Shown: positions 9,739 through 19,123, counted from the first letter of the stretch. The stretch: 64,000 nt of DNA from Paenibacillus sp. LHD-38 (GCF_031157315.1 NZ_JAVIFU010000025.1:1-64000), one strand, 5' to 3'. Numbers and translations are program-made. The notes: a model not told the origin generated them from the sequence alone.

Positions 9739-10434
9739 ATGAGAATCATTATAGCCGAGGATCACCCGATGTTTCGCAACGGCGTTCGCAGCTTGCTGGC
9801 GACGACGGACGACTTGGAAGTTGTCGGGGAAGCGTCTGATGGCGAGGAAGCGGTGAAGCTGGCAGGCGAGCTGCAGCCCGACCTCATGCTGATGGATATT
9901 CGTATGCCTGGAATGAATGGCATCGAGGCGACCGAACGGATTAGAGAACAATATCCGGCTATCGAAGTATTGATCCTCACGATGTATCAGGATGATCAGT
10001 CGGTCTTCACTGCTATGAGAGTCGGTGCCAAGGGCTACGTGCTGAAGGATGCGGATGAGGAGGAACTGCTTCAGGCGATTCGTATGGTGGGAAGTGGACG
10101 CGCCGTATTCAGTACGGGAATCGCGGAGCGGATGATGCATTATTTCGCTTCACAGCCCCCGCTGGTTGTGCCGGATTCCCATGGCGAAGAGGCGGAAGAG
10201 CAGGCGATCGGAAGGCATGGCCTGCTGCGAGATCCGGCCTTTGCCGAATTGACCCGGCGCGAAGCGGAGATTTTGGCCCGAATCGCACTCGGAGACACTA
10301 ACGCTCAGATTGCCGACCGCCTCCACATTAGCGCCAAGACCGTTGCCAACAACGTGTCGAACATTTTGGGTAAGCTCCAAGTTATGACCCGGCACGAGGC
10401 AAGGAAGCTGGTCGAGCAGTCACGACATATCTAG
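9739..10434 (+). CDS. LuxR/NarL-type response regulator
   Basis: 231 residues. The receiver domain has acidic residues IIIAEDH and phosphoacceptor Asp53 in LMDIRMPG. A C-terminal LuxR helix-turn-helix spans about 170-225 (LTRREAEILARIALGDTNAQ). GAAGGAGG lies 10 nt before the ATG. It is transcribed with the kinase at 7603 and is expected to be phosphorylated by it. The perfect inverted repeat at 7510-7548 upstream of the operon is a reasonable candidate binding site, giving autoregulation and control of the divergent membrane protein (inference). Confidence 0.92.
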   Translation: MRIIIAEDHPMFRNGVRSLLATTDDLEVVGEASDGEEAVKLAGELQPDLMLMDIRMPGMNGIEATERIREQYPAIEVLILTMYQDDQSVFTAMRVGAKGYVLKDADEEELLQAIRMVGSGRAVFSTGIAERMMHYFASQPPLVVPDSHGEEAEEQAIGRHGLLRDPAFAELTRREAEILARIALGDTNAQIADRLHISAKTVANNVSNILGKLQVMTRHEARKLVEQSRHI

Positions 10435-10854
10435 CATTTTAACACAGCGGATTTCATCAACTCGAATAAGGCCAGATCCCTCAAACGAGGAATTCTGACC
10501 TTCTTTATGTCAATAAATTGCTACACTGCTTTTCATCTTTCGACTATTCTTCGTCACCTGTGGCAACCTGGTTACTCGGGTCCGAGCTCCAATCGCTCCA
10601 GATATATCCTGCTCACCAACACTCATACTTTTCATGGTGTCCATTGACCAATCAGATATAATAAAGGGTTCCACATATTATTCATGAATAATATGTGAAA
10701 CCCTTTATATTTAACTATCGTCTCCGTTCCCTGGTCGGTATCGCTGTACTGCTATTTATTTATTTCCACCAGCATCCGGCTTGTTCACGCCTAAAATGTG
10801 ACTAACTTCCAAGTCAGGCATTTTACCAGTCTATCGATTGCCTCATGTATTTTT
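10435..10854. other. 420-nt intergenic region between convergent genes
   Basis: No gene is supported here. It contains a 48-nt imperfect palindrome (10661-10708) and a weaker hairpin at 10793-10824 that could terminate the MFS gene on the minus strand. The rest shows no recognisable signal. Confidence 0.6.
10661..10708. repeat. 48-nt near-perfect palindrome
   Basis: Two 24-nt arms with one mismatch (10671/10698) meet at TCATGA with no loop. It starts and ends with AT-AAAGGG / CCCTTT-AT. It lies between convergent genes and could work as a bidirectional terminator, or it could be a miniature mobile-element relic. Its stem is longer than usual for a terminator and no long T-run follows. Confidence 0.5.
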
Positions 10855-12042
10855 TCAGTTGGATTCGATAGGAAGAGAGTCCGCATTCAGCGACTGTTCT
10901 TTGTCTTTCAGCAAACGTTTCACAAAAAATGTGAATAGGACCAAAGATACCGCAACGGACACGGCGCTTACCGTGAACAATACTTGGTAGCTGGTGTACT
11001 GAGAAATCCAACCCAGCATGATCGCCCCCAGCCCGATGCCAAGGTCGTTAGCAGTCGTAATTGTGGCATTGGCAACACCTTTGCGATCCGGACGGGCCAG
11101 AAGTATCTTCGCCGATTGAAAAGCCGGCTGCGCGGAGCCAAAGCCAATCCCGTATAGAACAGCCGATATCAGCACGCCGATCAAACCGGTCGAGAGACTC
11201 AAGACAACCAGGGAGCAAATCGTGATGACAAGAGATGGTACAATAATAGCCATCTCGCCGTACCGATCGGATAGTTTTCCCGAAATGGGACGACTGAACG
11301 CGAGCGTTGCGGCAAAGGTCAGGAAAAATATGCCGGAATTGACTTGAATCGTGCCTGCGAGCAGCGGAACAAAGGTTGTAATGCCGCCATAAGCGATAAA
11401 CAGAAAAAAAACAGACGCCGCAAGCGGCAGGACCGATTTTTCGTACAATTCGATTCGTCTTGCTCCCGTTTGCGGTTGGAAAGGCATTTTTGAACCAAAT
11501 GTCAGGAGCAGCGCTGCCACAGAGAGGACAACGGCGAATAAAAACAAAGCACTGTACGACAGGTCCTGTGCAACCCAGATACCAAGCAGCGGGCCGATTG
11601 CCATCGCAAGTGTCATGGACGAGCTGAACCACCCCATTCCCTCGCCGCGGCGGGCGGAAGGAATCATATCCGTGATCGATGTAATCATGGCGGTCGTGGA
11701 CACGGCCCAACTGAGGCCGTGTAAAATTCTGAGCCCAATCAGAACGGCGATTCCCCCTACCCAACCATACAGATACATCGCCAACGTAAAGAGTAGGATC
11801 CCCCATACGATAAACGGACGTCTGCCGAACCGGTCCAGCAGACCGCCGACGAGCGGCCGGAAAAGCACGGCGGACAGCGCAAATGCGCCCATCACCAGAC
11901 CGATCTGCGATTCACTGCCGCCCATCCCTTTGATGAAGGGCGGCAGTGTCGGATACAGCATATAAAACGCGACAAATAGGAATAGGTTTCCCATTGTCAT
12001 GAGAATAAAAGGCTTCGTCCATAAGCGTTCCACGCTGCTCAT
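10855..12042 (-). CDS. Major facilitator superfamily transporter
   Basis: 395 residues with twelve predicted membrane segments. The loop 2-3 signature GGLLDRFGRRPF is the MFS A-motif, and a related motif, GKLSDRYG, occurs in the second half. It resembles proton-driven multidrug or small-molecule exporters of Bacillota; the substrate cannot be told from sequence. The ATG overlaps the stop of the aldo/keto reductase (TAATG), so the two are translationally coupled and probably act on related compounds. Confidence 0.88.
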   Translation of the reverse strand: MSSVERLWTKPFILMTMGNLFLFVAFYMLYPTLPPFIKGMGGSESQIGLVMGAFALSAVLFRPLVGGLLDRFGRRPFIVWGILLFTLAMYLYGWVGGIAVLIGLRILHGLSWAVSTTAMITSITDMIPSARRGEGMGWFSSSMTLAMAIGPLLGIWVAQDLSYSALFLFAVVLSVAALLLTFGSKMPFQPQTGARRIELYEKSVLPLAASVFFLFIAYGGITTFVPLLAGTIQVNSGIFFLTFAATLAFSRPISGKLSDRYGEMAIIVPSLVITICSLVVLSLSTGLIGVLISAVLYGIGFGSAQPAFQSAKILLARPDRKGVANATITTANDLGIGLGAIMLGWISQYTSYQVLFTVSAVSVAVSLVLFTFFVKRLLKDKEQSLNADSLPIESN

Positions 12043-13022
12043 TACTGATGACCAACAATCTGGTGGGGTAAATACGGCTCTTCAAGCGAAGCTATTTCTT
12101 CAGGTGTCAGTTTTATCGAAAGAGCTGCTACCGCATCTTCGAGATGCGATTGTTTCGTTGCACCGACAATGGGAGCGGTTACCGGTTCTTTCTGCAGCAG
12201 CCAGGCAAGTGCGATTTGGGCGCGCGGTACGCCGTATTTTTCTGCGGTGGCCGCCACCTGATCGATGATCACCCGATCGGTATCTGCAGTTGCATCGTAT
12301 TTCAGCTTCACGATTTGATCGGTTTCCGAACGATGCGTTTTTTCCTGCGGATCCTTTGTCAATCTTCCTCCTGCAAGCGGACTGTAGGGAATGACACCGA
12401 TTTTTTCAGCCTTACAGAGCGGGAGCATCTCTCTCTCTTCTTCGCGATAGATGAGGTTATAATGATCCTGCATCGAAACAAAACGGATCCAACCATTCTT
12501 CTCAGCCACGTGCAACGCCTTCAAGAATTGCCATGCGTACATGGCAGAAGCCCCGATGTATCGTGCCTTCCCAGCCTTCACCACGTCATGCATAGCTTCC
12601 ATCGTCTCTTCTATAGGCGTATGGTAATCCCAGCGGTGAATTTGATACAGATCCACGTAATCCGTTCCCAGCCGCTTCAAACTTTTATCAATTTCACTCA
12701 TGATTGCTTTTCGGGAAAGTCCGGCACCGTTTGGACCTTCATGCATGAGGCCATTAACCTTCGTTGCGAGCACAATTTCATCCCGATTTGCATATTCCTT
12801 TAATGCCCGTCCAGTAAATTCTTCACTTGTCCCGGCTGAATAGACATTCGCCGTGTCAAAAAAATTGATACCAAGCTCCAAGGCGTGTTTAATGATCTGA
12901 CGACTGCTCGCTTCATCAAGAACCCATTGATGCCCCCCCGGTACTGCTACACCAAAGCCCATACAGCCAAGACAAATGCGGGATACATCCAAGCCTGTAT
13001 TTCCTAGCTTCACATATTCCAT
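12042..13022 (-). CDS. Aldo/keto reductase
   Basis: 326 residues, a usual length for the family. The catalytic tetrad is visible: Asp56 and Tyr61 in FFDTANVYSAG, Lys88 in ATKVNG and His129 in YQIHRWD. This is an NADPH-dependent (beta/alpha)8 oxidoreductase of the YajO/YhdN type, probably reducing aldehydes. GGAGTG lies 9 nt upstream of the ATG. It is the first gene of a two-gene operon with the MFS transporter. A hydrolase pseudogene and a LysR regulator lie upstream on the same strand, which suggests a former detoxification cassette. Confidence 0.9.
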   Translation of the reverse strand: MEYVKLGNTGLDVSRICLGCMGFGVAVPGGHQWVLDEASSRQIIKHALELGINFFDTANVYSAGTSEEFTGRALKEYANRDEIVLATKVNGLMHEGPNGAGLSRKAIMSEIDKSLKRLGTDYVDLYQIHRWDYHTPIEETMEAMHDVVKAGKARYIGASAMYAWQFLKALHVAEKNGWIRFVSMQDHYNLIYREEEREMLPLCKAEKIGVIPYSPLAGGRLTKDPQEKTHRSETDQIVKLKYDATADTDRVIIDQVAATAEKYGVPRAQIALAWLLQKEPVTAPIVGATKQSHLEDAVAALSIKLTPEEIASLEEPYLPHQIVGHQ

Positions 13023-13274
13023 CGGTCAAAACACTCCTTTTTCGGATGATAAGACGAATAACTCCAAGTCAATAAGATCATTTTTGTCCTGTCCACCATT
13101 GCAGCTGCGTTTCTCCGCAATCCGTTGCAGGTGCAGGGTAACAGAGTGTGCAGATATCTCATCGCATAACTCTTCTTATGATAGATTACAATGGAGTTGA
13201 TATTTATAGGCATTCTTTGCCGCGTGCGCAGCATAAGAACGGCCAAGAAGAAGTGCAATTAAATATGAAACACC

Positions 13275-13658
13275 TCAAACAGCCAATTCGAACACATCTG
13301 TACCCAGGATTCTACATTTTAGACCAAATTCTTGCATTTTAGTGGCCATGCGCATTGGTTGATCTGACGGCACAAGTGCATCGTTGCGGTTATGCCAGAT
13401 AAAAAGCGGTGGGGTATGGGGGCCAACATAATTTACAACAAAGGTGTTAAAGCCTTCCTTGAGGAAGGTCAAGGCAACCGGCTCCCGTTCCGTATCCGAT
13501 AAAATGTAATAAGCACCACCTGGCATTAAGATATTTGCCGGACGTTTTGGGATTTGAAAGCCGTTAGGAATGTATTAGGGAATCGGATACTTTTCATGGA
13601 TATAAGTTTGCATGTTAACTCTTCCATCGGTCGTAAAGTTGATTTGTTTGTGTAGCAT
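13275..13658 (-). pseudogene. Decayed alpha/beta hydrolase (BD-FAE/acetylesterase-like)
   Basis: A good start (GGAGG, then ATG at 13658) opens a frame reading MLHKQINFTTDGRVNMQTYI. An in-frame TAA falls about 20 codons later. Translation beyond it gives the family oxyanion strand, MPGGAYYILSDTEREPVAL, and then jumps straight to the late segment PPLFIWHNRNDALVPSDQ. The central ~100 residues with the GxSxG nucleophile are missing. The late Asp region survives, but the reading changes before any catalytic His. An internal deletion plus a stop codon make this a clear pseudogene. Confidence 0.75.
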
Positions 13659-13787
13659 ATAGGATCCTCCATTCAAATAGAGTTAACATGGATTCACACC
13701 GCATAAGCAGAATAGAACAATCATGTTACCATGCTTTATTGTAAATCAATAATCCCACCATATCGAATACTTATAATACATGCTTTG

Positions 13788-14669
13788 TCATGCTTTTTTG
13801 TTATCTTTCATATATTGTATAAAAAGCTGCGTTGCGGAATTAAAAATTTGTGTTTTTTTCCATGCTAATACATGACCAGTAGTGCGTACTGGAGAAAACG
13901 GTATAAAACAAGTGTTTTTGCTACCGCGAATTTCATGAGCACCTTCGACAGAGATGGCATATCCCAACTTTTCCTCTACCAATAGTGATGCATTGGTCAG
14001 CAGATTATGAGTAGCAACTATCTGAAGTTGTTCTTCTGAGAAACCAAACCAACTGGAAATTTCGTTTCTAACAATCATTCTTCTGGGTGGAATTAAAGGC
14101 AAGCTACTCACTTCTTGTAGCCCGATTGACTCTCTTTGCGCCAAAGGATCATCTCGACGCATCACAAGCCCCCACTTTTCCACATATGGCAAATGAATGT
14201 AGTTATATTTTGCGGTTTCAATAGGTTCTAGTAGAACACCAATGTCGATGATACCCTTATCAAGTTTCTCGCGAATATCATCACCATCAGCACTGTATAG
14301 GTCGTATCGAACCAATGGATACCGTTTGGAAAACTCCCGAAGCACCTTTGAAAGCATACGCGAGGCAGTTGATTCTACACAGCCAATGGACACTGTTCCT
14401 CCAATAGAATCCTTCTGTTGGGTAAATTCATGCGTGGTCTTGTTTACTAAGGAAACTATTTCGTTAGCTCTTTGTTGAAACAGAATCCCATCATTTGTTA
14501 ATGTGATTTTTTTATTTCCGCGCTTAAATAGGGTTACGCCAAGTTCTTCTTCCAACTGCTTGAGTTGGCGGCTCAAATTTGGCTGTGAAACATGAAGCAC
14601 TTCTGCGGCCTTTGTGATGCTTCCCTCTCTAGCTACAGTCAAATAATAGTTTATGACTCTTAATTCCAT
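13788..14669 (-). CDS. LysR-family transcriptional regulator
   Basis: 293 residues, standard for the family. The N-terminal winged helix-turn-helix (about 1-60: ITKAAEVLHVSQPNLSRQLKQLEEELGV is spread over residues 18-45) is followed by a periplasmic-binding-type effector domain (about 90-290). It sits between two pseudogenes, the hydrolase at 13275-13658 and a recombinase at 14704-15091. If it controls its downstream neighbours, the surviving targets would be the aldo/keto reductase and the MFS transporter. Its base composition is lower in GC than most neighbours, in keeping with acquired DNA. Confidence 0.9.
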   Translation of the reverse strand: MELRVINYYLTVAREGSITKAAEVLHVSQPNLSRQLKQLEEELGVTLFKRGNKKITLTNDGILFQQRANEIVSLVNKTTHEFTQQKDSIGGTVSIGCVESTASRMLSKVLREFSKRYPLVRYDLYSADGDDIREKLDKGIIDIGVLLEPIETAKYNYIHLPYVEKWGLVMRRDDPLAQRESIGLQEVSSLPLIPPRRMIVRNEISSWFGFSEEQLQIVATHNLLTNASLLVEEKLGYAISVEGAHEIRGSKNTCFIPFSPVRTTGHVLAWKKTQIFNSATQLFIQYMKDNKKA

Positions 14670-14703
14670 TAAAAAAATCTCCCTCTACACGTTAAGTTAA
14701 AAG

Positions 14704-15091
14704 TCAATTTATTCTTTGTTCATTGCTTAAGAGAGATAATGCTTCTCCGATACGTAGTCCCGTTTCAAACAACAGCTGAATCAACAATCGATCACGAATG
14801 TTCGATCTGTTGTAATGGAATCACTTTTCCGCTTTCAAACGGATTACGCAACCACCCTACAAAGTCAGCAAGATCCTTAACTCCTACTTCTTTATAATCT
14901 ATCTTCCGCTCTTCAAGATAAGTGAAATACTGTTTTTATGCGTAGCAATAAGTTTTCAGTGTGTTGTTGCTTTTACCTGTCTGATCGAGATGTTTTAAAT
15001 ACTTCATAACAGGAACAATTGGAACACCTGCCTCATCCAACAGCAAATATCTCTTTTTATTATCATTAAGAATTACTTCTTGTACTCTCAC
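14704..15091 (-). pseudogene. Tyrosine recombinase (phage integrase family) relic
   Basis: From GTG 15091 (GGGAGTG 6 nt upstream) the frame encodes a SAM-like N-terminal domain: VRVQEVILNDNKKRYLLLDE, then YLKHLDQTGKSNNTLKTY. An in-frame TAA follows. The frame resumes with QYFTYLEERKIDYKEV and WLRNPFESGKVIPLQ, then shifts to RDRLLIQLLFETGLRIGEAL, the first catalytic Arg box, and stops at 14704. The HxxR and Tyr parts and a linker are absent. It is a multiply broken recombinase. Confidence 0.8.
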
Positions 15092-15183
15092 AGCTTCACT
15101 CCCAACGAAAGCATTTATCCCTCAATATATTAAATAATTTATACCAAGTTTTAAAGCCATAGTTAATATTTCTATTTAAACAA

Positions 15184-15230
15184 AAAATAGAGGAGATTAG
15201 CTCATATAATGAACTAACCATCCTCTATTT
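15184..15230 (-). terminator. Terminator of the ggt-amidase-FAH operon
   Basis: AAATAGAGGA (15185-15194) pairs with TCCTCTATTT (15221-15230), extended by an imperfect inner stem. On the minus strand the stem is followed by TTTTTTG. It lies about 80 nt after the FAH-family stop codon. Confidence 0.75.
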
Positions 15231-15310
15231 ACGTTACTACAATTAACACAGTCTAATACTTTATTTTCTTTCTACACTACTCTTTAATCGTTATTTTTTT
15301 GCTTCGGTCT

Positions 15311-16171
15311 TCAATTTTTGACGGGATTAAGCAGCGGCTCAAAGCCTTCGATACGGCATTCCACTACATCTCCGTCTCGAATAACGACAGCGCCCGGGGT
15401 ACCGGTCATAATAATATCCCCAGGAAGCAGCGTCATTACTTTCGAATGAAAAGCAACCGCATACCATGGCCGAAACTTCATATTAAACACCTTGTTCCGA
15501 TGCGCTGTCGCCCCGTTAAGCGCCGTTTCCACTTGAATGTCCAGCGGATCGGGAAATTCATCCTTCGTAATAAACTGAGGCCCGAAGCTAAAGAAGGTAT
15601 CAAAGCTTTTGGCTCTCGTTAAGTATCGCTGATTTCTAGCGTGGATATCCGATGCCGTTACGTCGATAGTCGTCGTATAGCCGGCGATGGCATCGTATAC
15701 TTCAGCTTCCGTTATGTTTTTGCAAGTCTTTCCAATAATAATGCCTAACTCGGCCTCTGCAGTGATGGTTCCCTCCTCAGGAGGAATCCGAATGGCATCA
15801 AGCGGACCGATAATGGTCGTATCCGGCTTCATAAAGCTGACCGGCTCATCATTCGGATCTGCTGCGGCAAGCTCTGCGGCATCCTTCACGTAGTTTAGGC
15901 CGATGCCCCAAATTTTACGAGGATGTCGATAGAGGGGGCCGTAGTCTGCTTCTTCATAAGGAATTAAAGTCAGCTGTTCCAGCTTTTCCTTGCCGCCGGT
16001 ATTGTACCATTCCGTGAGAGTCGCAAGCTCTCCAAGACGGATCAGCTCGAACAGCTCCGTACTCCAGCCCGCTCGTTCCGCTACGTTAATCGTTTCTATA
16101 AGGACAAGCCCTTCCGCGATTGAAATCGCGGCTTGCTCTTTACCATTTACTTTTACGGTAGATAATTTCAT
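15311..16171 (-). CDS. Fumarylacetoacetate hydrolase (FAH) family protein
   Basis: 286 residues. The C-terminal FAH fold holds the metal ligands: the ExE pair Glu139/Glu141 in TAEAELGIIIGK and an acidic residue at Asp170 or Asp175. The motif TGTPGAV is also present. Family members are divalent-metal hydrolases or decarboxylases acting on acylpyruvates, oxopentenoates or related diketo acids; the substrate here is unknown. GAGGAGTG precedes the ATG. It is the last gene of a three-gene minus-strand operon with an amidase and a gamma-glutamyltransferase, with only 24 nt to the amidase stop, suggesting one catabolic route. Confidence 0.88.
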   Translation of the reverse strand: MKLSTVKVNGKEQAAISIAEGLVLIETINVAERAGWSTELFELIRLGELATLTEWYNTGGKEKLEQLTLIPYEEADYGPLYRHPRKIWGIGLNYVKDAAELAAADPNDEPVSFMKPDTTIIGPLDAIRIPPEEGTITAEAELGIIIGKTCKNITEAEVYDAIAGYTTTIDVTASDIHARNQRYLTRAKSFDTFFSFGPQFITKDEFPDPLDIQVETALNGATAHRNKVFNMKFRPWYAVAFHSKVMTLLPGDIIMTGTPGAVVIRDGDVVECRIEGFEPLLNPVKN

Positions 16172-16195
16172 CTATAAGCACTCCTCTGCTTTAGC

Positions 16196-17380
16196 TTATG
16201 GCTCAACAATTGACGATACGCGATTAGCTACCCATTCCAGCAGCCGCAAATCTTGACCTCGACCCGCAACAAAAGACAATCCAACCGGATAACCTAACTC
16301 TCCCGCGATCGGCACCGTCACTTGAGGAAGCCCTGCTAGTCCGGCAATGCAGCTCATTTCGAGCGTTTGTACACGGCGCTGCTCCACCTCAGAACCCGAC
16401 AATTGAAGCAGTGGAGCTATCGCTGGCACAGTCGGCAAAACGAGCACGGCATCTGTCCCGAGCAGTTCATTCATATGGATACATGCGGTTTCACGCAGCT
16501 TGTATGCCACGCCACTTTCCTCTTCTTTAAGCGTGCTTGCCCAAGCAAACCGCTCAGCAATTCCCGGACCAAACACAGGCTGTACCTGTGTGATCCATTC
16601 TTGATGCGCGCGCCAAATTTCCAAGCCCTGAATGGTACGAAAAGCGTCCATCCACTCCCGCAGGCCGTCCGGCGCCACGACAACATCCTCATGCTGCCGA
16701 ACCCTTTCACGCAGTGCCGGGAAATAGCGGGAAGCCGCCGATTTTGTATGGTCATCCGTTAATGACCATACATCCTGAGCGAATAGCATCCGCATAAATC
16801 CCGAGCCGGCTGACGGCTCGGTATCCAGAAGCACTTTTCCCACCTCGAGCAGCGTCTGAGGATCGCGGGCCATCCAGCCCACTGTATCAAAGCTCGGTGC
16901 CAACGGAATCAAGCCGCTCGCATCCACAGTGCCATGCGTTGGTCGAATGCCATAAATGCCACAATAAGCGGACGGCACTCGAATGGAGCCTCCCGTATCG
17001 GTCCCAATCGCAAAGTCCGCTAACCCCGCCGATACCGCAACGGCCGATCCGCTGGAGGATCCACCCGGTATGCGCCCGGGCGCTTTCGGATTGACCGGTG
17101 TCCCGTAATGGGCATTTTCTCCGTTGATGCTGTACATCATTTCATCCGTAAGCGTTGTTCCCTCCAGCCTTGCGCCGTTTCGGAGAAGGTGGTCTATAGC
17201 TGCGGCATTCTCCGTCGAGGGCCCGTGCGTCCGCAGCCAATCCGGATTGCCTGCACCCGATGTGTGACCGGCAATATTAAACACATCTTTGACCGCAAAC
17301 TTTTTACCGCTTAGGCTCCCCTCAGCTTGAGGCTCGAGCACCAAATGTTCATTAGCATACGCGTTCCAGCTTTGCTTCAT
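16196..17380 (-). CDS. Amidase-signature hydrolase resembling plant AMI1 amidases
   Basis: 394 residues. The Ser-Ser-Lys triad is visible: Lys31 (FAVKDVFNIAGHTSG), cis-Ser108 (PGGSSSGSA) and nucleophile Ser132 (GTDTGGSIRVPSAYCG). The spacings, 77 and 24 residues, equal those of Arabidopsis AMI1 (Lys36, Ser113, Ser137), and the MYSINGENAHYGTP segment is typical of that subgroup. It should hydrolyse a small carboxamide, possibly indole-3-acetamide, but this is inference. ATG 17380 is preferred to an in-frame TTG at 17422. The frame end of ggt overlaps the longer version. Confidence 0.88.
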   Translation of the reverse strand: MKQSWNAYANEHLVLEPQAEGSLSGKKFAVKDVFNIAGHTSGAGNPDWLRTHGPSTENAAAIDHLLRNGARLEGTTLTDEMMYSINGENAHYGTPVNPKAPGRIPGGSSSGSAVAVSAGLADFAIGTDTGGSIRVPSAYCGIYGIRPTHGTVDASGLIPLAPSFDTVGWMARDPQTLLEVGKVLLDTEPSAGSGFMRMLFAQDVWSLTDDHTKSAASRYFPALRERVRQHEDVVVAPDGLREWMDAFRTIQGLEIWRAHQEWITQVQPVFGPGIAERFAWASTLKEEESGVAYKLRETACIHMNELLGTDAVLVLPTVPAIAPLLQLSGSEVEQRRVQTLEMSCIAGLAGLPQVTVPIAGELGYPVGLSFVAGRGQDLRLLEWVANRVSSIVEP

Positions 17381-17415
17381 CGTTATTTCAGCCTCCAAGT
17401 CTCTCCTATTGGATA

Positions 17416-18996
17416 CTACCAACCTATTGCCGCACCATCACAGCGGGGGTCCGAGCCGCCCAGCAGGAATCCCTGCTCATCGCGCATAATCGCATGCGCA
17501 TGCCCCATAATCCCGTCAAAATCCTTTACTTTGCGTACAATATGACCCGCTTGTGCCAACGATTCCAGAACATCCTGCGATACGCGCCCTTCGATCTTCA
17601 GTTCCTGTGTCGGTTCTCCCCATGTCCGGCCCCATACCCACCTAGGCTCGTTAATCGCTTGCTGCGGGTTCATTCCATAGTCGATCATCCGGGTAAAAAT
17701 CGCGGTTTGCGTCTGCGGCTGCCCTTCTCCGCCTTGCGTGCCATACAGCACCGCCGGCTTGCCATCGCGGCACGCCATCGCCGGCATGAGGGTATGGAAT
17801 GTTCTTTTGGCCGGCTTCAGGCTGTTTACATGATTCGGGTCAAGGGAGAAGAACGAGCCGCGATTTTGCAGCAAGACCCCCGTATTCCCAGCTACGACAC
17901 CTGATCCGAACTCAAAGTACAGACTTTGAATGAAGGAGACCGAATTCCCTTCCTCATCGACAACTGCTGCATAAGCCGTATCGCTGCCGAGCACCTCTGA
18001 TTTCTCCGAGGACGCACGGCCGAGTTCAATAGAGGCGGCAAGCGCTGCTGCATAATCTTTATCCAACAGCCGCTCAAGCGGCACATTCGTAAACGCGGGA
18101 TCAGATAAGTAGGTATTCCGGTCACGGAAGCTCAGCTTAAGCGCCTCAATGCACAGCTGATAATAGTCATGTGAGCCATGCGCGATTTCACCCAACTTAA
18201 ACTGTTCTAATATATGAAGAGCCATAATTGCGGAAAAACCTTGGGAGTTTGGAGGCATCTGATGAAGCGTATAACCTCGGTAGGAGCCTTCGATCGGCGT
18301 TACCCAATCCCCGTGATGATCGGCAAAGTCATCCGCTGTCAGAAGTCCGTCATGCTTGCCGAGGAAATTCGTGATTTCCTTTGCCGTTTCTCCCTTATAA
18401 AATTCATCGCGCCCAAATTCCGCCAGCCGCCGCAGCGTCTTCGCCAGCGCAAGCTGTTTAAAGCGTTCGCCGGTCTTCGCGGCTTGACCGCCAGGCAAAT
18501 AAATATCCGCTGTTTCAAGCGACCTCGCAAGCACCGATTCATTATGAACCGTGTTCTGATATTGATCATTCGACATCGGAAAACCATTTTCGGCATAGTC
18601 TATGGCAGGTGCCAGCACTTCCGCCCAAGACAAACGGCCATACTCGCGATGAACCGCATCCCAGCCGTCAACCATGCCGGGTACCGTGACGATGCTGCCG
18701 ATGCCCCGATTCGGTATAGCCGCAAGACCCGCATAGGCGCCGATATTTGCTTTATAGCCTGATCGCCCGCTCGCATTATAGCCGCGAACCTTGCCTTCGC
18801 CATGATGATAGCCCAGCCAAAAGGAATCTCCCCCGAGACTTGTCATATGCGGGTACACAATGGCGAGACATGCACTAACCGCGACCGCGGCATCATAAGC
18901 ATTCCCCCCCTTCTCCAGCATGCGTGCTCCAGCCGCAGTAGCTAAATAATGAGGGCTCACAACCATTGCTTTCGTTCCAACCACGGACTGATTCAC
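17416..18996 (-). CDS. Gamma-glutamyltransferase family protein (Ntn hydrolase)
   Basis: 526 residues from GTG 18996, chosen because GGGAGTGG lies about 8 nt upstream and the frame further upstream runs into a repeat element. The self-processing nucleophile is Thr340 in GSDTAYAAVVDEEGN, and GxxGGxGxP-like glycines follow (YGTQGGEGQPQT). No signal peptide is evident, so it is probably cytoplasmic, which is typical of the YwrD-like subgroup rather than secreted Ggt. It would cleave a gamma-glutamyl or similar amide. It is the first gene of the operon with the amidase and FAH-family enzyme and is divergent from an Lrp-family regulator. Confidence 0.88.
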   Translation of the reverse strand: MNQSVVGTKAMVVSPHYLATAAGARMLEKGGNAYDAAVAVSACLAIVYPHMTSLGGDSFWLGYHHGEGKVRGYNASGRSGYKANIGAYAGLAAIPNRGIGSIVTVPGMVDGWDAVHREYGRLSWAEVLAPAIDYAENGFPMSNDQYQNTVHNESVLARSLETADIYLPGGQAAKTGERFKQLALAKTLRRLAEFGRDEFYKGETAKEITNFLGKHDGLLTADDFADHHGDWVTPIEGSYRGYTLHQMPPNSQGFSAIMALHILEQFKLGEIAHGSHDYYQLCIEALKLSFRDRNTYLSDPAFTNVPLERLLDKDYAAALAASIELGRASSEKSEVLGSDTAYAAVVDEEGNSVSFIQSLYFEFGSGVVAGNTGVLLQNRGSFFSLDPNHVNSLKPAKRTFHTLMPAMACRDGKPAVLYGTQGGEGQPQTQTAIFTRMIDYGMNPQQAINEPRWVWGRTWGEPTQELKIEGRVSQDVLESLAQAGHIVRKVKDFDGIMGHAHAIMRDEQGFLLGGSDPRCDGAAIGW

Positions 18997-19026
18997 GTCT
19001 ACCACTCCCAAAAATGATTTGCTAAC

Positions 19027-19123
19027 AAACGTAACGGCTGTGCCATCCTGCAGCGGCAAAAGCTCGTTTCGCGGAAATATATAAGCAGATTTATAAGTGA
19101 AAACATATAAATTCTTATATATT
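19027..19123 (+). repeat. Dispersed intergenic repeat, diverged copy 1a
   Basis: It matches the repeat core (GCGGCAAAAGCTCGTTTCGCG) in pieces, and the AT stem is enlarged to AATATATAAG / CTTATATATT. Both arms changed together, so base pairing is kept. It covers the 5' extension of the ggt reading frame. Confidence 0.7.

Noticed and set aside
11048..11806. 252-codon frame on the same strand as the MFS gene
   Set aside because: Out-of-frame shadow of the MFS transporter with no family features.
13166..13342. Short plus-strand frame MIDYNGVDIYRHSLPRAQ
   Set aside because: No ribosome site and it overlaps the 3' part of the hydrolase pseudogene on the other strand.
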